DNA of 64,000 nucleotides from Mesobacillus foraminis (GTDB lineage Bacteria; Bacillota; Bacilli; Bacillales; Cytobacillaceae), in the NCBI RefSeq assembly GCF_004340465.1, contig NZ_SLVV01000010.1:37897-101896 (forward strand), read 5' to 3'. The notes beneath the pieces are model-generated. The model was not told the origin of the DNA. It saw only the letters and a list, made by a program, of their open reading frames with translations, and searched no databases. The position numbers and the translations under genes are program-made. This document shows, one piece after another, positions 33,984 to 44,212 of this stretch (positions within the stretch are counted from its first letter, which is position 1; each line of letters begins with the position of its first letter).

Positions 33984-34133
33984 ACATACATCTGTCTTGC
34001 GGCGGCCTTTTTTAACTTTTATTTGGCGTGACCATTTAACAACAATACTAAATGGTTCCTATACCCCCACAATACAATCTGGTATGTTCGTATTCTATTA
34101 ATACGACTATACATAAGACAGAAGGGGAATTTT

Positions 34134-34970
34134 ATGAGTACACGAACCAAGGGGGCACTTGCGATGGTCCTAGCAGGGGCTGTCACGTTTTCAATCTCCG
34201 CTGCTTTGTTGGTGGAGCAATCACCTAAAGAACTGATCAAAAGAAGTGCTTCAGCACTAAACGACAATCTTAAAAAAACGGATATAATCTCCAGAGCTGA
34301 AAAAACGGTGAATGCTCAAACACCTGCAGTGAATGATAAGAAGGACGTTCAAACTAAGGTTTCTTCTAATCCTTCAGCCTTGGAAAAGGTTCCTGACAAT
34401 AAGAATACGAGCGATGCAGCTATAGCCCTTGTTGATGAGAATACGAAAAATGTCAGCAAGAAGACTGCAGAAAAGTCGGCCACAAATAAGCAGAGTGACA
34501 CTGCAGTGCCTGCTCCTTCTGCAGCAACGAGGCCTGAGACAAGCGTAAAACCAACAAGGAAAACTGCTGTTGCAGTATCTCCTGTACCGGAAACGACAAC
34601 CGCAAGGCCTGCACCAAAGCCATCTGCACCAAAGCAAGTGACATCAAAAGTAACCTCACCAACGAAAACGGAGACACGTATAAAAGCACCTGTGACAACA
34701 ACCGACTCCGCATCGACGACAACCAAAAAAGATCGTACAGCCACAGCGCCATCTGCACCAGTGAAATCTATTCCAGCAACACCTGCAGCAACCAAATCCG
34801 CGGCCAGTCCGAAAGCACCTGCAGCAAGAACTGCATCTGCGACAAAGGGAACTAATCCAGCAAATTCAGCCGTAAAGCCCGCCAACCGAGGCCAGGAAGT
34901 CTCTCAAACCGCAAAAGAAAAAGCTGCAATCAATAAGGAGCAAAAAGGGAACAAAGGAGAAAAACTCTAA
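34134..34970 (+). CDS. Low-complexity Ala/Thr/Pro/Lys-rich exported protein
   Basis: 278 residues. An N-terminal hydrophobic segment (GALAMVLAGAVTFSISAALLV) could be a signal peptide or anchor. The rest has no predicted globular domain: Thr, Ala, Pro, Ser and Lys dominate, with short repeats such as APKPSAPK and PATPAATKSAASPKAPAA. Such sequences serve as cell-wall-spanning linkers or are found in basic wall-binding proteins. The long antisense open frame is a by-product of the composition. AGAAGGGGA precedes the ATG; a terminator follows at once. Confidence 0.72.
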   Translation: MSTRTKGALAMVLAGAVTFSISAALLVEQSPKELIKRSASALNDNLKKTDIISRAEKTVNAQTPAVNDKKDVQTKVSSNPSALEKVPDNKNTSDAAIALVDENTKNVSKKTAEKSATNKQSDTAVPAPSAATRPETSVKPTRKTAVAVSPVPETTTARPAPKPSAPKQVTSKVTSPTKTETRIKAPVTTTDSASTTTKKDRTATAPSAPVKSIPATPAATKSAASPKAPAARTASATKGTNPANSAVKPANRGQEVSQTAKEKAAINKEQKGNKGEKL

Positions 34971-34979
34971 ATCTTTTAG

Positions 34980-35012
34980 AAAAGGGTCGCCAAATGAAGG
35001 CGGCTCTTTTTA
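34980..35012 (+). terminator. Terminator of the low-complexity protein gene
   Basis: AAAGGGTCGCC / GGCGGCTCTTTTT with a short loop. Confidence 0.7.
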
Positions 35013-35014
35013 GC

Positions 35015-35050
35015 ATAAAAAAGGTCTTTCCCAGCCGGGAAAGACCTTTT
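35015..35050 (-). terminator. Terminator of the GH18-CE4-GT2 gene
   Basis: AAAAGGTCTTTCCC / GGGAAAGACCTTTTTT on the minus strand, 4-base loop; a very strong stem. Confidence 0.92.
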
Positions 35051-35079
35051 CGATCAATAATGGGTATTAACCAGGTTCC

Positions 35080-38000
35080 TCACCCTTCAATAGAGGTTTC
35101 CTGTGTAACATTGCCTTTTCGCTTTAGTTTACCCCAGCCAACGGTTACTCCCTTTAATGCGGAGAAGAGGGATTTTATCACCACATAGGTCATAAGCTGC
35201 TTATACAGAATTCGCTGCAGGAACAGGGAGCCCAGCGGTCTGGGACTTTCCTTCTCCAATCGGAATGCATATAGGGAAGTAAAGAAATCCAGCAAATAAA
35301 ATAGCACAAATCCGATGGCTGCCTTCTCAGGATGCGGGTTAAAAAGGGCGACAATGAACAAAAGATCTGCAAGTGGCGATATCGTTTGATAGATATATTG
35401 AAAAAGCCACATGTTTGGAAGCGCGACATATCCCAGGGAGTGATGTTTTTTATTAAATAAAGCCCCGCGATGCTTCCATAAGCATTGCAGCGTCCCATAA
35501 ACCCAGCGGTAACGCTGCTTGGCCAGACTTTTCACATCCTCCGGCACTTCGGTAAAGGCATAGGCCTTTTCCTCAAATTCAATCTTTTTCCCGTTTTGTA
35601 AAAGGGTCAGCGTAAGATCGGTATCCTCTGCCAGTGTGTCTTCTTTAAAGTACCCGGCTTCTTCCACCGCCGACTTTCTCCAAGCACCAATTGCACCTGG
35701 CACAACGGTAATGCAGTTAAGAGCAGCAAAGGCTCTTCTCTCCAGGTTAAAGCCTGTGACATATTCGATGTGCTGCCAGTTCGTCAGGAGGTTTCCTTTA
35801 TTGCCAACCTTTACATTGCCTGAAACAGCGGCCACCTGGCCATTTTTAAAATGGTTCACAAGAAGGGAAATCGCATTTTCAGCGATGAGTGTATCGGCGT
35901 CAAGCGCCACCACAATTTCTCCCTTTGCCTCTTTAAAACCAAGATTGACTGCAGACGACTTTCCTCCATTCGATTTTTTAATTAATGTGACGAGGGGGTG
36001 GTTTGCATAGGTTTCCTCAACCACAGCGGCAGTGCCATCCTTTGATCCATCGTCGACAATCAGGATTTCCAAAGCACGGTAATCGCTGGATAAAATGGAA
36101 TCTACGGTTTTACAAATCACTTTTTCCTCGTTATAGGCAGCGATCACTACACTGACAAAAGGGGTAAAGCTTGGGTCAATCTGTGTTTCTTTATCTTTTT
36201 TCATCTGTTTTCTCGAAAGGAAAACAAAGAGAGCCAGCCGCAGTATTCCGAGCACAATGGCGGAATAGAACAGGAAGCTTAACCCATGGTGCCAGCCTTT
36301 CATGACCATGAATACTGCCTTGTCATAAATCAGATAAGGGCTGTCCTGATCGGCAGGCGGCATAATCTGAGTTTCGCTCTTCTCGATCAGGCCGGCAACA
36401 GTCGTGAAGGTGTACCCGCGCTGTTTCAGCTCTTTAATAATCGTTGGCAAGGCCTCTACAGTACTGGAGCGGTCACCGCCAGAATCGTGCATTAAGATTA
36501 CATTCCCATCTGGCAGCTGATCGATTACCCGTTTCACAATCTCGTTGCTGGGAAGCTTTTTCCAATCTTCGGAGTCGATTGATTGACCTACCATGGTATA
36601 ACCCATTTCCTGGGCACGTGTCAGAGGCACCAGTTCATCTTTGGTCTTCAGCTCAGTGTCCGCCACATATGGTGGGCGGAAAAGGGTCATGGAGTGTCCG
36701 GTAATTTCCTGGATTAAACGCTGATTGGCATTCAGCTCCATTCTTGTCTGATAAGGCGAGATGGACGCAATATCTGGGTGAGTATAGGTATGATTGCCAA
36801 TTTCATGCCCTTCGTCATGAATCCTTTTAACAAGGTCCTGATGCAGCAATGCATTCTCTCCAACAACAAAGAAGGTTCCCTTAATATTATTCTTTTTCAA
36901 AATGTCCAATAGTTGCGGAGTATAGGCTGGATCCGGACCGTCATCAAAGGTAAGGACGATTTCTTTCCCTTCAGGTTTGCCGTATCGGGCCACCTCAAAA
37001 GGACTGGGGAATTGATTGTAGGTTTCCGTTTTAATCAGGCCCTTTGTATCCAAATCTATGGTTCTTTTTCCATTTTCCTCTTGAGAGACTGCTTTTAAAA
37101 TCTCTCCATCACCTGAAGAGTGAATTGGCTCCTGGTTTTCCAGGGTTTTTAGGGCTTTGTATGGATCTTGAATTTGCTTGGGCTGATTGATGTACTTCCA
37201 GATGGAAGGATCTTCAGAACCGAGACGCCAAACCGCTATTCCTCTTGAACCGCTGTCGATCGCCAGCTTCATCTGATTATAGAAGGTTGCTCCATCTAAA
37301 AACCAGACAGTATGTTTCTTTCCATTTTGTTTGTATCGAAAATACGGGTTTCCAGCTTGTTGATCCCAATGGATCTTTAGGCTGGTCCCGCTGCCCATTT
37401 CCATGATATCCCTGAACGTTGTGTTAGTTGCCGGCTTCCTGGATTTTCCTTCCCAGTCGTAGCCGTAGTTTCCCAGACTCACAATCAGCTTTTCGGAAGG
37501 GACAGGGAGCTGGGCCAGGCTCTCTTTTACCCAATCAACAGGAGCGATTGGACCAGGCTCGCTCAAGGAATGGTGCTGGTCATACATCATGACAATCATA
37601 CGGTCAACGCTGTCTGTCAATGAGGCATAGTCAAAGCTCTTGTTCTTTGGCGGGACAGCGGCTGTGACCATGAGACCTTCCTGATGAAAGGCTTTATTGA
37701 CTTTCGCCATAAAATCAGTGAAATGGGATCTGTCTTCTTCCTTGATTTCTTCAAAGTCGATATTGATGCCATTAAAGTCATTTCCTTTCACATAAGCAAG
37801 CATATTGGAAATGAAAAAATCTTCAGCGCCCGGAGAAGTAAACAGCTCGTGGAGTACATCGCCATCCCATTTATCATCAATATAATTGGTAACGGACGGA
37901 AGAATCTTGATCCCATGCGCTTTTGCATCTTTAGCAATAGAGCTGTCCGTGCTGGGTTTAAGGGTAAGGGCAGGGGTCAGCTGCAGCCACTCTGGCACTA

Positions 38001-38775
38001 AGATCGTAATTTTATCGATATTCTTCTTGAAGGAGGTCTTGCTGTTTTTGTCCCAATTCACGTAAAAGCCAAACACTTCCTGTTTGTTCGACAGTTGTGT
38101 TTCGTTTAATTTTCCCATATCTTCTTTAACAAGAGTGGAACGCTCCGTTTGTTGGACCTGTGAAGCAAGCTCTTCTTCGCTAAAACTTGATTGAATCGGT
38201 TCAATCCCGTTCCTTTCTGTGCTTGGATGATTCAATTGCAGCTCAGTGAAATCCGGATCTCTATGAAGACTTTGGAAAAAAATAGTCGAGACTAAAACGA
38301 TTAAGACAGCAAAGCCTGCACTCATTCGCTTAATAATCGACCAGCGTCTTTTGGCCGGGTCAAGAAAAACATGGTCCTGGTTTTGGTCCTCTTTTTTCAG
38401 CCCTAAGTTGTAAAACCAGTGAAAGAAAAAATAGCAGAGGAGTCCAATAAAGCCTCCAAAGACCCCGGATGCAATAATCTGTGAGGATTGGACTTTCGTT
38501 ATCAGGGCTGAAAGGAACCCGAATTTCTCCAACAGACTAAAATCGACGGATGGCAATTCACGAAGGTTTGGTGTAAAAACAGTAATCAGCGTTCCAAGGA
38601 ACAAGGCGATAATATTAAGCCGAAATAATAGAGAAAAAGCCAGCAATAATGGAACTCTTAAACTATCTAATGGTAAAAAGGCCAGAAAAAAACCAAGTGT
38701 ACTTGCAACCGCCCCGGCATTTCCGGTGACAGGTGCAAACAATGATCTGACAATCCACCTGAAAACTCGATTCAT
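35080..38775 (-). CDS. Fused membrane glycosyltransferase: DUF2062-like + GH18 + CE4 deacetylase + GT2
   Basis: 1231 residues. N-terminal membrane segments (about 20-125 and 152-170) are followed by a GH18 domain (about 232-530; NGINIDFEE 335-343), and a NodB/CE4 deacetylase (about 604-800; TFDDGP 609-614, HTYTH 662-666, RPPY 700-703). Another membrane segment (832-855) precedes a processive GT2 synthase (about 872-1130; DDG 908-910, DAD 959-961, EDTD, QRYRW 1087-1091) and final membrane segments. This joins synthase, deacetylase and hydrolase functions, comparable to PgaB plus PgaC of poly-N-acetylglucosamine systems. The product is probably a partly deacetylated amino-sugar polymer; that is an inference. 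AGGAGGCAC precedes the ATG. It stands alone. Confidence 0.88.
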   Translation of the reverse strand: MNRVFRWIVRSLFAPVTGNAGAVASTLGFFLAFLPLDSLRVPLLLAFSLLFRLNIIALFLGTLITVFTPNLRELPSVDFSLLEKFGFLSALITKVQSSQIIASGVFGGFIGLLCYFFFHWFYNLGLKKEDQNQDHVFLDPAKRRWSIIKRMSAGFAVLIVLVSTIFFQSLHRDPDFTELQLNHPSTERNGIEPIQSSFSEEELASQVQQTERSTLVKEDMGKLNETQLSNKQEVFGFYVNWDKNSKTSFKKNIDKITILVPEWLQLTPALTLKPSTDSSIAKDAKAHGIKILPSVTNYIDDKWDGDVLHELFTSPGAEDFFISNMLAYVKGNDFNGINIDFEEIKEEDRSHFTDFMAKVNKAFHQEGLMVTAAVPPKNKSFDYASLTDSVDRMIVMMYDQHHSLSEPGPIAPVDWVKESLAQLPVPSEKLIVSLGNYGYDWEGKSRKPATNTTFRDIMEMGSGTSLKIHWDQQAGNPYFRYKQNGKKHTVWFLDGATFYNQMKLAIDSGSRGIAVWRLGSEDPSIWKYINQPKQIQDPYKALKTLENQEPIHSSGDGEILKAVSQEENGKRTIDLDTKGLIKTETYNQFPSPFEVARYGKPEGKEIVLTFDDGPDPAYTPQLLDILKKNNIKGTFFVVGENALLHQDLVKRIHDEGHEIGNHTYTHPDIASISPYQTRMELNANQRLIQEITGHSMTLFRPPYVADTELKTKDELVPLTRAQEMGYTMVGQSIDSEDWKKLPSNEIVKRVIDQLPDGNVILMHDSGGDRSSTVEALPTIIKELKQRGYTFTTVAGLIEKSETQIMPPADQDSPYLIYDKAVFMVMKGWHHGLSFLFYSAIVLGILRLALFVFLSRKQMKKDKETQIDPSFTPFVSVVIAAYNEEKVICKTVDSILSSDYRALEILIVDDGSKDGTAAVVEETYANHPLVTLIKKSNGGKSSAVNLGFKEAKGEIVVALDADTLIAENAISLLVNHFKNGQVAAVSGNVKVGNKGNLLTNWQHIEYVTGFNLERRAFAALNCITVVPGAIGAWRKSAVEEAGYFKEDTLAEDTDLTLTLLQNGKKIEFEEKAYAFTEVPEDVKSLAKQRYRWVYGTLQCLWKHRGALFNKKHHSLGYVALPNMWLFQYIYQTISPLADLLFIVALFNPHPEKAAIGFVLFYLLDFFTSLYAFRLEKESPRPLGSLFLQRILYKQLMTYVVIKSLFSALKGVTVGWGKLKRKGNVTQETSIEG

Positions 38776-39002
38776 ACAGGTGCCTCCTCATAGGTGTAAT
38801 GTCATTTTAGGGAACAGAAATGCACGGAACCCTAAGAGCAAAAGTCAGCAAAAAAACTTCATTCGACAAAAAATGACTAATATCAAAAGTTTAGGAAGCG
38901 AGATTGAAATTTTGGGGGTAGGGGGAAGTATTTATTATAATTGTAAAATAGAATCCTCCATTTAATCCGTTAAACTGACTTTGAATAAAGGCTCATATAA
39001 TG

Positions 39003-39036
39003 AAAAAGGCTCCAGTCAATCCAGACTGGAGCCTTT
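39003..39036 (-). terminator. Terminator of the bceAB operon
   Basis: GGCTCCAGTC / GACTGGAGCC with a 6-base loop and T5 on the minus strand. Confidence 0.9.
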
Positions 39037-39045
39037 CCTATTTAT

Positions 39046-40986
39046 TTATAGTGCTTCTTTAATCACTTTTTTGTAATAGCGGAGTGACAGGATTCCGAAA
39101 ACCGAGTATAGAGCGGTATATAAAAGCATCACGAGAATCATTGGTGTCCACAGTTCCGTGCCAAACATGAACCAGCCGGACTTGACGGCAAAATAGCTAT
39201 GGGCGAGGCCAATCACCAATGGAATACCGAAGTTAAAGATTTGTTTTGCCCGAATACCCCTTAATAAATCAATTTGCGTGAATCCCAGTTTTCTTAAAAT
39301 CGTGTAATTAGGTTTTTCTTCTTCACTTTCATCCATTTGTTTAAAATATAAAATACATCCGGATGTGATTAAAAAGGTTAAGCCTAAAAAGCCAACGATA
39401 AACATCATCAGTCCCATGTTTGCTTTTTGGTAATTACTCATTTCCAGCTGGGAATCATGCCCGCTATTGAACGTTATGTTTTGAAACAGTTCATTTGCTT
39501 TTTTCATTTCATTTTTGTCTTTCAAATCAATGCCGATAAAAAGGGTGGATTCTTTTTGAATGTCCAGGTTAAGATCTTTTCTCAAGGTTTCGAAAATGGT
39601 TTCGTCTACAATGGCGACAGGAAGACCGCCGCTTGTAAAATAATCGTAAACTACATAATCATGTCTTAAACCTAAATATTCTTGCGGAATAGTCTCTTTT
39701 TTTCCTTGTAATTCAATCCGGCCTGAATCTTTCAAAGGCATGAATTTTTGCAGCAAATCATTATAACCCGTAAAAACCGTTTCTTTCGCAGAAACATCCA
39801 CCTTATCCGTGTCTTTGTCACTGATGACGGGCATTGTCATGATATTAGGGTCAAAATTCATTTCCTTTAATTTTATCTCCGAGATTTCTTTGATGTTTGC
39901 ATTTACCTGAATGACATCCATTGTCTTTTCACTATATCCAATTTTATTTTCTGCCAATGCCTCTTTGAACTTTTCAGCATCTTGTTCATTTACCATCGAA
40001 AAATCGGCAACTACATAATTTTGAGCGGATTTCTCCGCAGAGTAATACGAAATATAGCTTAACGCCAGCAAGCCGATCGCCAGAGCCGATACAGTTGTAA
40101 TGATGGTTAATAATAATGCGTTGGATTTCATCCGGAACATGATGGAGGAAAGGGATAATACTTCATTGATCGTTAAATAACCATCTTTCTTTTTACGGAT
40201 CATATAAAAGATAAACCGGACGGAGCCCTTGTAAAAAAGATAGGTTCCAATAATAACGGACGCTAAAATGAAGATCATGGCTAAGAATAATTCGGTCATG
40301 GTGGTAAAGTCTCCGCCAAATAACTTGGACGAAATAAAATAGCCTAAAATAACCAGCAAGATGCCAAAAATTCCGAGGAACATTTCAAAGAGAGAAACTT
40401 TTTTTACTTTTTCCTCGGTTGATGAAAGAACTCTAAATAGAGACAAGATGCTTTGTCTTTTAATGAACAGATAGTTCATAAGCATAATAAAAAGATAAAT
40501 AACCGCAAAAACCACAAGAGTCTGAATCAATGCTTCTGTTGAAAAGGATAATGTTGCGGCGGTCTCAACACCAATAATTTTAAACAAGATCATCATGATC
40601 AATCTTGAAGCAGAAAACCCGATAAAAATGCCAAAGATCAAAGAGCCGTAGTACAGGATTAAGTTTTCAAGGACCAGAATGCGGAAAATTCCGCTTTTAG
40701 TCATTCCAATCAACTGCAGCAGCCCAATTTCCTTGCTGCGCCGTTTGATGAAGATGTTGTTGGCATATAAAAGAAAAATCGTGACGATCGCTACCAGTAA
40801 AACGGATGCTGTACGGATGGAAGCCGCTCCCTTTATGCTTCCTTTTGTTTGATCCAAAGCCGGGTCGTACTGCAGGGTGACAAAGGCAAAATACAGGGCT
40901 ACAGTAAAGACTAGGGCAAATATATAGAGATAATAATTTTTGATATTCTTTTTTAGATTTTGGAGGATGAGATGATTAATGCTCAT
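39046..40986 (-). CDS. bceB: Bce-type ABC transporter permease (peptide antibiotic sensing/resistance)
   Basis: 646 residues with ten membrane segments. FtsX-like cores lie at both ends ([17 protein letters not shown] near residues 85-100, and the C-terminal counterpart [18 protein letters not shown]). A large extracellular domain of about 200 residues (325-520) sits between segments 7 and 8, as in BceB/PsdB/YxdM. These permeases detect lipid-linked peptide antibiotics and signal transport flux to the histidine kinase. Its start overlaps bceA by 11 bp. Which peptide is recognised cannot be told from sequence. Confidence 0.88.
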   Translation of the reverse strand: MSINHLILQNLKKNIKNYYLYIFALVFTVALYFAFVTLQYDPALDQTKGSIKGAASIRTASVLLVAIVTIFLLYANNIFIKRRSKEIGLLQLIGMTKSGIFRILVLENLILYYGSLIFGIFIGFSASRLIMMILFKIIGVETAATLSFSTEALIQTLVVFAVIYLFIMLMNYLFIKRQSILSLFRVLSSTEEKVKKVSLFEMFLGIFGILLVILGYFISSKLFGGDFTTMTELFLAMIFILASVIIGTYLFYKGSVRFIFYMIRKKKDGYLTINEVLSLSSIMFRMKSNALLLTIITTVSALAIGLLALSYISYYSAEKSAQNYVVADFSMVNEQDAEKFKEALAENKIGYSEKTMDVIQVNANIKEISEIKLKEMNFDPNIMTMPVISDKDTDKVDVSAKETVFTGYNDLLQKFMPLKDSGRIELQGKKETIPQEYLGLRHDYVVYDYFTSGGLPVAIVDETIFETLRKDLNLDIQKESTLFIGIDLKDKNEMKKANELFQNITFNSGHDSQLEMSNYQKANMGLMMFIVGFLGLTFLITSGCILYFKQMDESEEEKPNYTILRKLGFTQIDLLRGIRAKQIFNFGIPLVIGLAHSYFAVKSGWFMFGTELWTPMILVMLLYTALYSVFGILSLRYYKKVIKEAL

Positions 40987-41737
40987 TTTGCACCCCGCTT
41001 AAGATCCCCTGGGTTTTCATGATGCCATTAAAGAAGCTCTGTCTCGATTCTTCGCCCTTCGTCAGCTGGGTATAAATTTGTCCATCTTTTATAAAAATAA
41101 CGCGGTTGCAGTAACTGGCCGCAACGGGATCATGGGTGACCATCAGAATGGTGGACTTTAGTTTCTCGTTTAATTCGCTTAGCTTGTTCAGCAGATCCGA
41201 AGCAGATTTTGAATCAAGTGCGCCAGTTGGTTCATCGGCGAAAATAATGCTTGGTTCATGAATAAAGGCCCGGGCTGCAGAGGTCCGCTGTTTTTGACCC
41301 CCGGATATTTCATTCGGATATTTATCTTTCAACTCATGAATGCCGAGTTCCTTCGCCACCGTATTGAATTTTTGCTCTGCTTCTTTTTTGGGTGTTTTTG
41401 TAATCGACAGCGGCAACAGAATATTTTCTTTGACGGTCAGTGTATCCAATAGGTTATATTCCTGAAAAATAAAACCCAAATGATGCTTCCGGAATTCAGC
41501 GAGCTGTTTTTCTTTCATGCCTGTCATTTCTTTTCCTTCAATTTTAATGGAGCCGCTACTGACGTTATCAATGGAGGAAAGGACATTCAGGAGCGTTGTT
41601 TTCCCTGAACCGGAAGCGCCCATGATACTGACAAATTCTCCTTTCTGAATGGTCACATCCAGGCCTTTCAAAACTTCTTGCTTGTTAAATTTATTTCCGT
41701 AGCTTTTATGAATTTTTGTTGCTTCAAGTATATTCAT
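40976..41737 (-). CDS. bceA: Bce-type ABC transporter ATP-binding protein
   Basis: 253 residues. Walker [11 protein letters not shown]-loop FQEYNLLD, signature ISGGQKQR (SGG with a mild variation), Walker [13 protein letters not shown] and the switch His MVTHD are all present, typical of the MacB/LolD-like group. It powers BceB in peptide-antibiotic resistance. On the minus strand TATAAT at 41771-41766 lies about 30 bp before the start, next to the inverted repeat at 41820-41843, pointing to a BceR-controlled promoter separate from bceRS. Confidence 0.9.
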   Translation of the reverse strand: MNILEATKIHKSYGNKFNKQEVLKGLDVTIQKGEFVSIMGASGSGKTTLLNVLSSIDNVSSGSIKIEGKEMTGMKEKQLAEFRKHHLGFIFQEYNLLDTLTVKENILLPLSITKTPKKEAEQKFNTVAKELGIHELKDKYPNEISGGQKQRTSAARAFIHEPSIIFADEPTGALDSKSASDLLNKLSELNEKLKSTILMVTHDPVAASYCNRVIFIKDGQIYTQLTKGEESRQSFFNGIMKTQGILSGVQNEH

Positions 41738-41819
41738 GGCTAATCACCTCTTATTTGATAGTTTTATTATAGTAGGCCCTGCTGTTCAGTTCCTTCGATT
41801 GACACTACAAATCATAAAA

Positions 41820-41843
41820 GCATGTGACAATTTCGTCACATGC
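41820..41843 (-). promoter_or_regulatory. Inverted repeat between bceS and bceA: BceR operator and/or terminator
   Basis: GCATGTGAC-N6-GTCACATGC is a perfect 9-bp inverted repeat, about 50 bp upstream of the bceA -10 element. It overlaps the stop codon of bceS. On the minus strand it is followed by TTTTAT, so it could end bceRS transcripts. Its position also suits a response-regulator box. Both roles may apply. Confidence 0.6.
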
Positions 41844-42840
41844 CTGTAATGGTGGTATCGAATTGATTTCGCTTTGGAAAGAGTAAGGTAAAAGTGGTCC
41901 CGGATCCCGGCTCTGACTGGACGTCTAGGTTGATCAACAGGGGCTTGGCCACTTTTTTGACCAGATACAGCCCCATTCCTGTTGCCGCATGATCCTGATG
42001 CTTGGCAGTAGAAGTAAAGCCTTTATCAAATATTCGCGGGAGGTCTTTGGAATCAATGCCTCGTCCAAAGTCTTCCACCTCCAGGACCGTTTGTCCGTTT
42101 TGCTGAAAACTCCTGATATGGATATCGGAGGCTTCACTATATTTAATACCATTGGTTAACAGCTGTCGGATGATAAAGGCCAGCCATTTCGCATCGCTCA
42201 GCACTTCGCCAGCCTCAATATGTAGATCAAAGCCAATTCCTTTTTGAATGCACCATGATTTGAGCTCTTTAATTTCCTTAATAATCAAGGCTTTTACATC
42301 TGTATTCTCGATATACAGGTCATTTTCCATGAAAGGGATCCTTTTTTGGTAAAGCTGCTGGTCAAGCAGCAGATGGATCCGCAGCCATTCATAGTTTAAC
42401 TGCGATTTCATCGGTTCTTCCAGACGGTCAATCATTAATCGCATCGCGGTTAACGGTGTTTTTACCTCATGAATCCAGGATAATAACTCATCCTTTTCCT
42501 GCTCTAAAGAGATCTGATTTTGTGAGGCCATCTTTTTCAGGAATTCAGTCTGGCTGACCACACTGTCCTCAATCAGTTTTTCAAACGGGCTTTCGGGGCT
42601 GGAGATTGATTTTAGATCAAGATTGTTTTCCCATGCTTCAAGACTTTTATAAAATTTTGTTTCTTTATGATAGCGGACAATTAAAAAAATCGTAAAAATG
42701 ATCAATGATAAAAACACTATGTAAACAATTGGCAGCAACGGAATGGTTGAATCAAAAAAGGCGACGAACAGAATGAAGAAATGCAGGAATAAAATGAGGA
42801 GGATCCAGCTTCGCCTTTCAATTAGATAATTCTTAACCAT
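41836..42840 (-). CDS. bceS: Bce-type intramembrane-sensing histidine kinase
   Basis: 334 residues. Two membrane helices near the N-terminus (about 12-32 and 36-57) with almost no extracellular loop define the intramembrane-sensing class. The phosphoacceptor is in SWIHEVKTPLTAMRLM. The ATPase domain shows RQLLTNGIKYS (N box), VEDFGRGI (G1) and TGMGLYLVKKV (G2). It relies on BceAB to sense peptide antibiotics. It follows bceR by only 3 bp. The last codons overlap the inverted repeat before bceA. Confidence 0.9.
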   Translation of the reverse strand: MVKNYLIERRSWILLILFLHFFILFVAFFDSTIPLLPIVYIVFLSLIIFTIFLIVRYHKETKFYKSLEAWENNLDLKSISSPESPFEKLIEDSVVSQTEFLKKMASQNQISLEQEKDELLSWIHEVKTPLTAMRLMIDRLEEPMKSQLNYEWLRIHLLLDQQLYQKRIPFMENDLYIENTDVKALIIKEIKELKSWCIQKGIGFDLHIEAGEVLSDAKWLAFIIRQLLTNGIKYSEASDIHIRSFQQNGQTVLEVEDFGRGIDSKDLPRIFDKGFTSTAKHQDHAATGMGLYLVKKVAKPLLINLDVQSEPGSGTTFTLLFPKRNQFDTTITGM

Positions 42841-42843
42841 TTA

Positions 42844-43530
42844 TCAATGACCTTCTTCTTTCGCCATATATCCCTGACCAACCTTAGTTTCGATCAAGTG
42901 ATCCAAGCCAAGCTCTTCCAGCTTTTTTCGAAGCCGATTCACATTAACGGTTAAGGTATTATCGCTGATAAAACGCTCATCATCCCACAGGCTTTTGATT
43001 AATTCATCCCGGCTGACAATCCTGTTTTTCTGTTCAATCAGCAATTTTAGGATAAAAAACTCATTCTTCGTCAGCTCTATGGTTCCTGCATCGTTTGTGA
43101 CCGTATTTCTCTCATAATCGACGGTGGCCCCACACCATGTTTTAAGTGAAATAGGTTCATTATTGTAATTATACACTCGGCGAAGAATCGCCTGTATCTT
43201 AGCGATAAGCACATCAAAATGAAATGGCTTTTGAATAAAGTCATCAGCTCCAAGCTGCATCGACATCACCATGTCGGTTGGATGATCCCGTGAAGATAAA
43301 AATAGTATCGGTACGTTGGAGTTGGACCGTATCATCCGGCACCAGTGAAACCCGTCAAATTTTGGGAGCTGAATATCAATAATCACTAAATCAGGCTTTA
43401 AAAGGGAAAATTCCTGAATGACGTTACTGAAATTATCAATACCATACACATCGTAAGACCACCCGGCGAGCCTGTCTCTAATTTCGTTAAATAATGTTGC
43501 ATCATCTTCTATCAGCAATAGCTTAAACAC
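42844..43530 (-). CDS. bceR: Bce-type response regulator (OmpR family)
   Basis: 228 residues. A receiver domain (LLLIEDD, LVIIDIQLPKFDGFHWCRMI with the phosphoacceptor Asp, LFLSSRD, KPFHFDVL) is followed by a winged-helix DNA-binding domain (TKNEFFILKLLIEQKNRIVS, LTVNVNRLRKKL). It activates bceAB. I chose GTG 43530 (MFKLLLIEDD) because GGGTGA lies six bases upstream; the ATG at 43536 directly abuts that ribosome site. Confidence 0.9.
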   Translation of the reverse strand: MFKLLLIEDDATLFNEIRDRLAGWSYDVYGIDNFSNVIQEFSLLKPDLVIIDIQLPKFDGFHWCRMIRSNSNVPILFLSSRDHPTDMVMSMQLGADDFIQKPFHFDVLIAKIQAILRRVYNYNNEPISLKTWCGATVDYERNTVTNDAGTIELTKNEFFILKLLIEQKNRIVSRDELIKSLWDDERFISDNTLTVNVNRLRKKLEELGLDHLIETKVGQGYMAKEEGH

Positions 43531-43766
43531 AAGCATTCACCCGCACTTTTATCTTTTTACCTATAAATTGTATAGTAAAAATTTCCTGCGGGCTAGAGGG
43601 AATGTCCAGTTTATAGTACTCACCTTGTGTCTACTTAATATTTCCCGAAAGGAAGGTTCATGATTACTAGGGAGAAGTCCATGGGGGATATTGAAACTGC
43701 CCGAGAACTTCACATATCGAGCAGTCTCTATGAAATAGATGTTCAGGGATCAAGGACTGCTATTTC

Positions 43767-43961
43767 TCAATCGCTTCCCTGTCTGTCGGGGCTATTGTTC
43801 CTTTTTACCTGCTCGACATCTGTATTGCTGTATCCCGCCGTTCCATGACCGCCGGTTGTTCTCGCCAAAAAGGCCTTTACTTCATTGTAGGACATGCCAG
43901 AATTGGCGTTTTGCTGCTTTACCGACTCGATATCAGTTCCTCCAGTTGTGTATTTGTTCAT
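43767..43961 (-). CDS. Gamma-type small acid-soluble spore protein
   Basis: 64 residues. Two motifs, TDIESVKQQNA and TDVEQVKRNN, frame SGMSYNEVKAFLARTTGG, which fits gamma-type SASP proteins of Bacillaceae that store amino acids in the spore core. The protein is rich in Gly, Asn, Gln and Thr and has no Cys or Trp. ATG 43961 has GAGGTGAG upstream; an in-frame GTG nine bases earlier lies inside that site. It is good evidence that the host forms endospores. A forespore (sigma-G) promoter is expected but I did not identify one. Confidence 0.75.
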   Translation of the reverse strand: MNKYTTGGTDIESVKQQNANSGMSYNEVKAFLARTTGGHGTAGYSNTDVEQVKRNNSPDRQGSD

Positions 43962-44173
43962 CTTTCTCACCTCAATGATAGGGTGTTACCGGCGGAATAA
44001 ATTTATCCATTTCCTTTGTTTACCTGTTAAATCTGCATTGACGTTGAGCCAGTTTCGGTTCGTCTATACCAGCTTGATCTGCCGGCAGGGTATTCTTGAA
44101 CCGCAGGAGTCCCACGTTTTCGGATATCATGGGATAGGGTCCTAGACGTGTCCGCCGCACAGAACCAGAAATC

Positions 44174-44208
44174 AAAAAGAACCTGCCCCATTTCAGAGAC
44201 AGGTTCTT
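44174..44208 (-). terminator. Terminator of the DsbA/FrnE-like gene
   Basis: AAGAACCTG / CAGGTTCTT with T5 on the minus strand, directly after the stop codon. Confidence 0.88.
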
Positions 44209-44212
44209 ATGA

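Noticed and set aside
34349-34885. 178-codon antisense frame opposite the Ala/Thr/Pro-rich protein
   Set aside because: Biased codons of the sense gene remove stops on the other strand; no ribosome site.
43739-43978. Plus-strand frames opposite the spore protein gene
   Set aside because: Shadows of the SASP gene; they lack ribosome sites and sensible composition.
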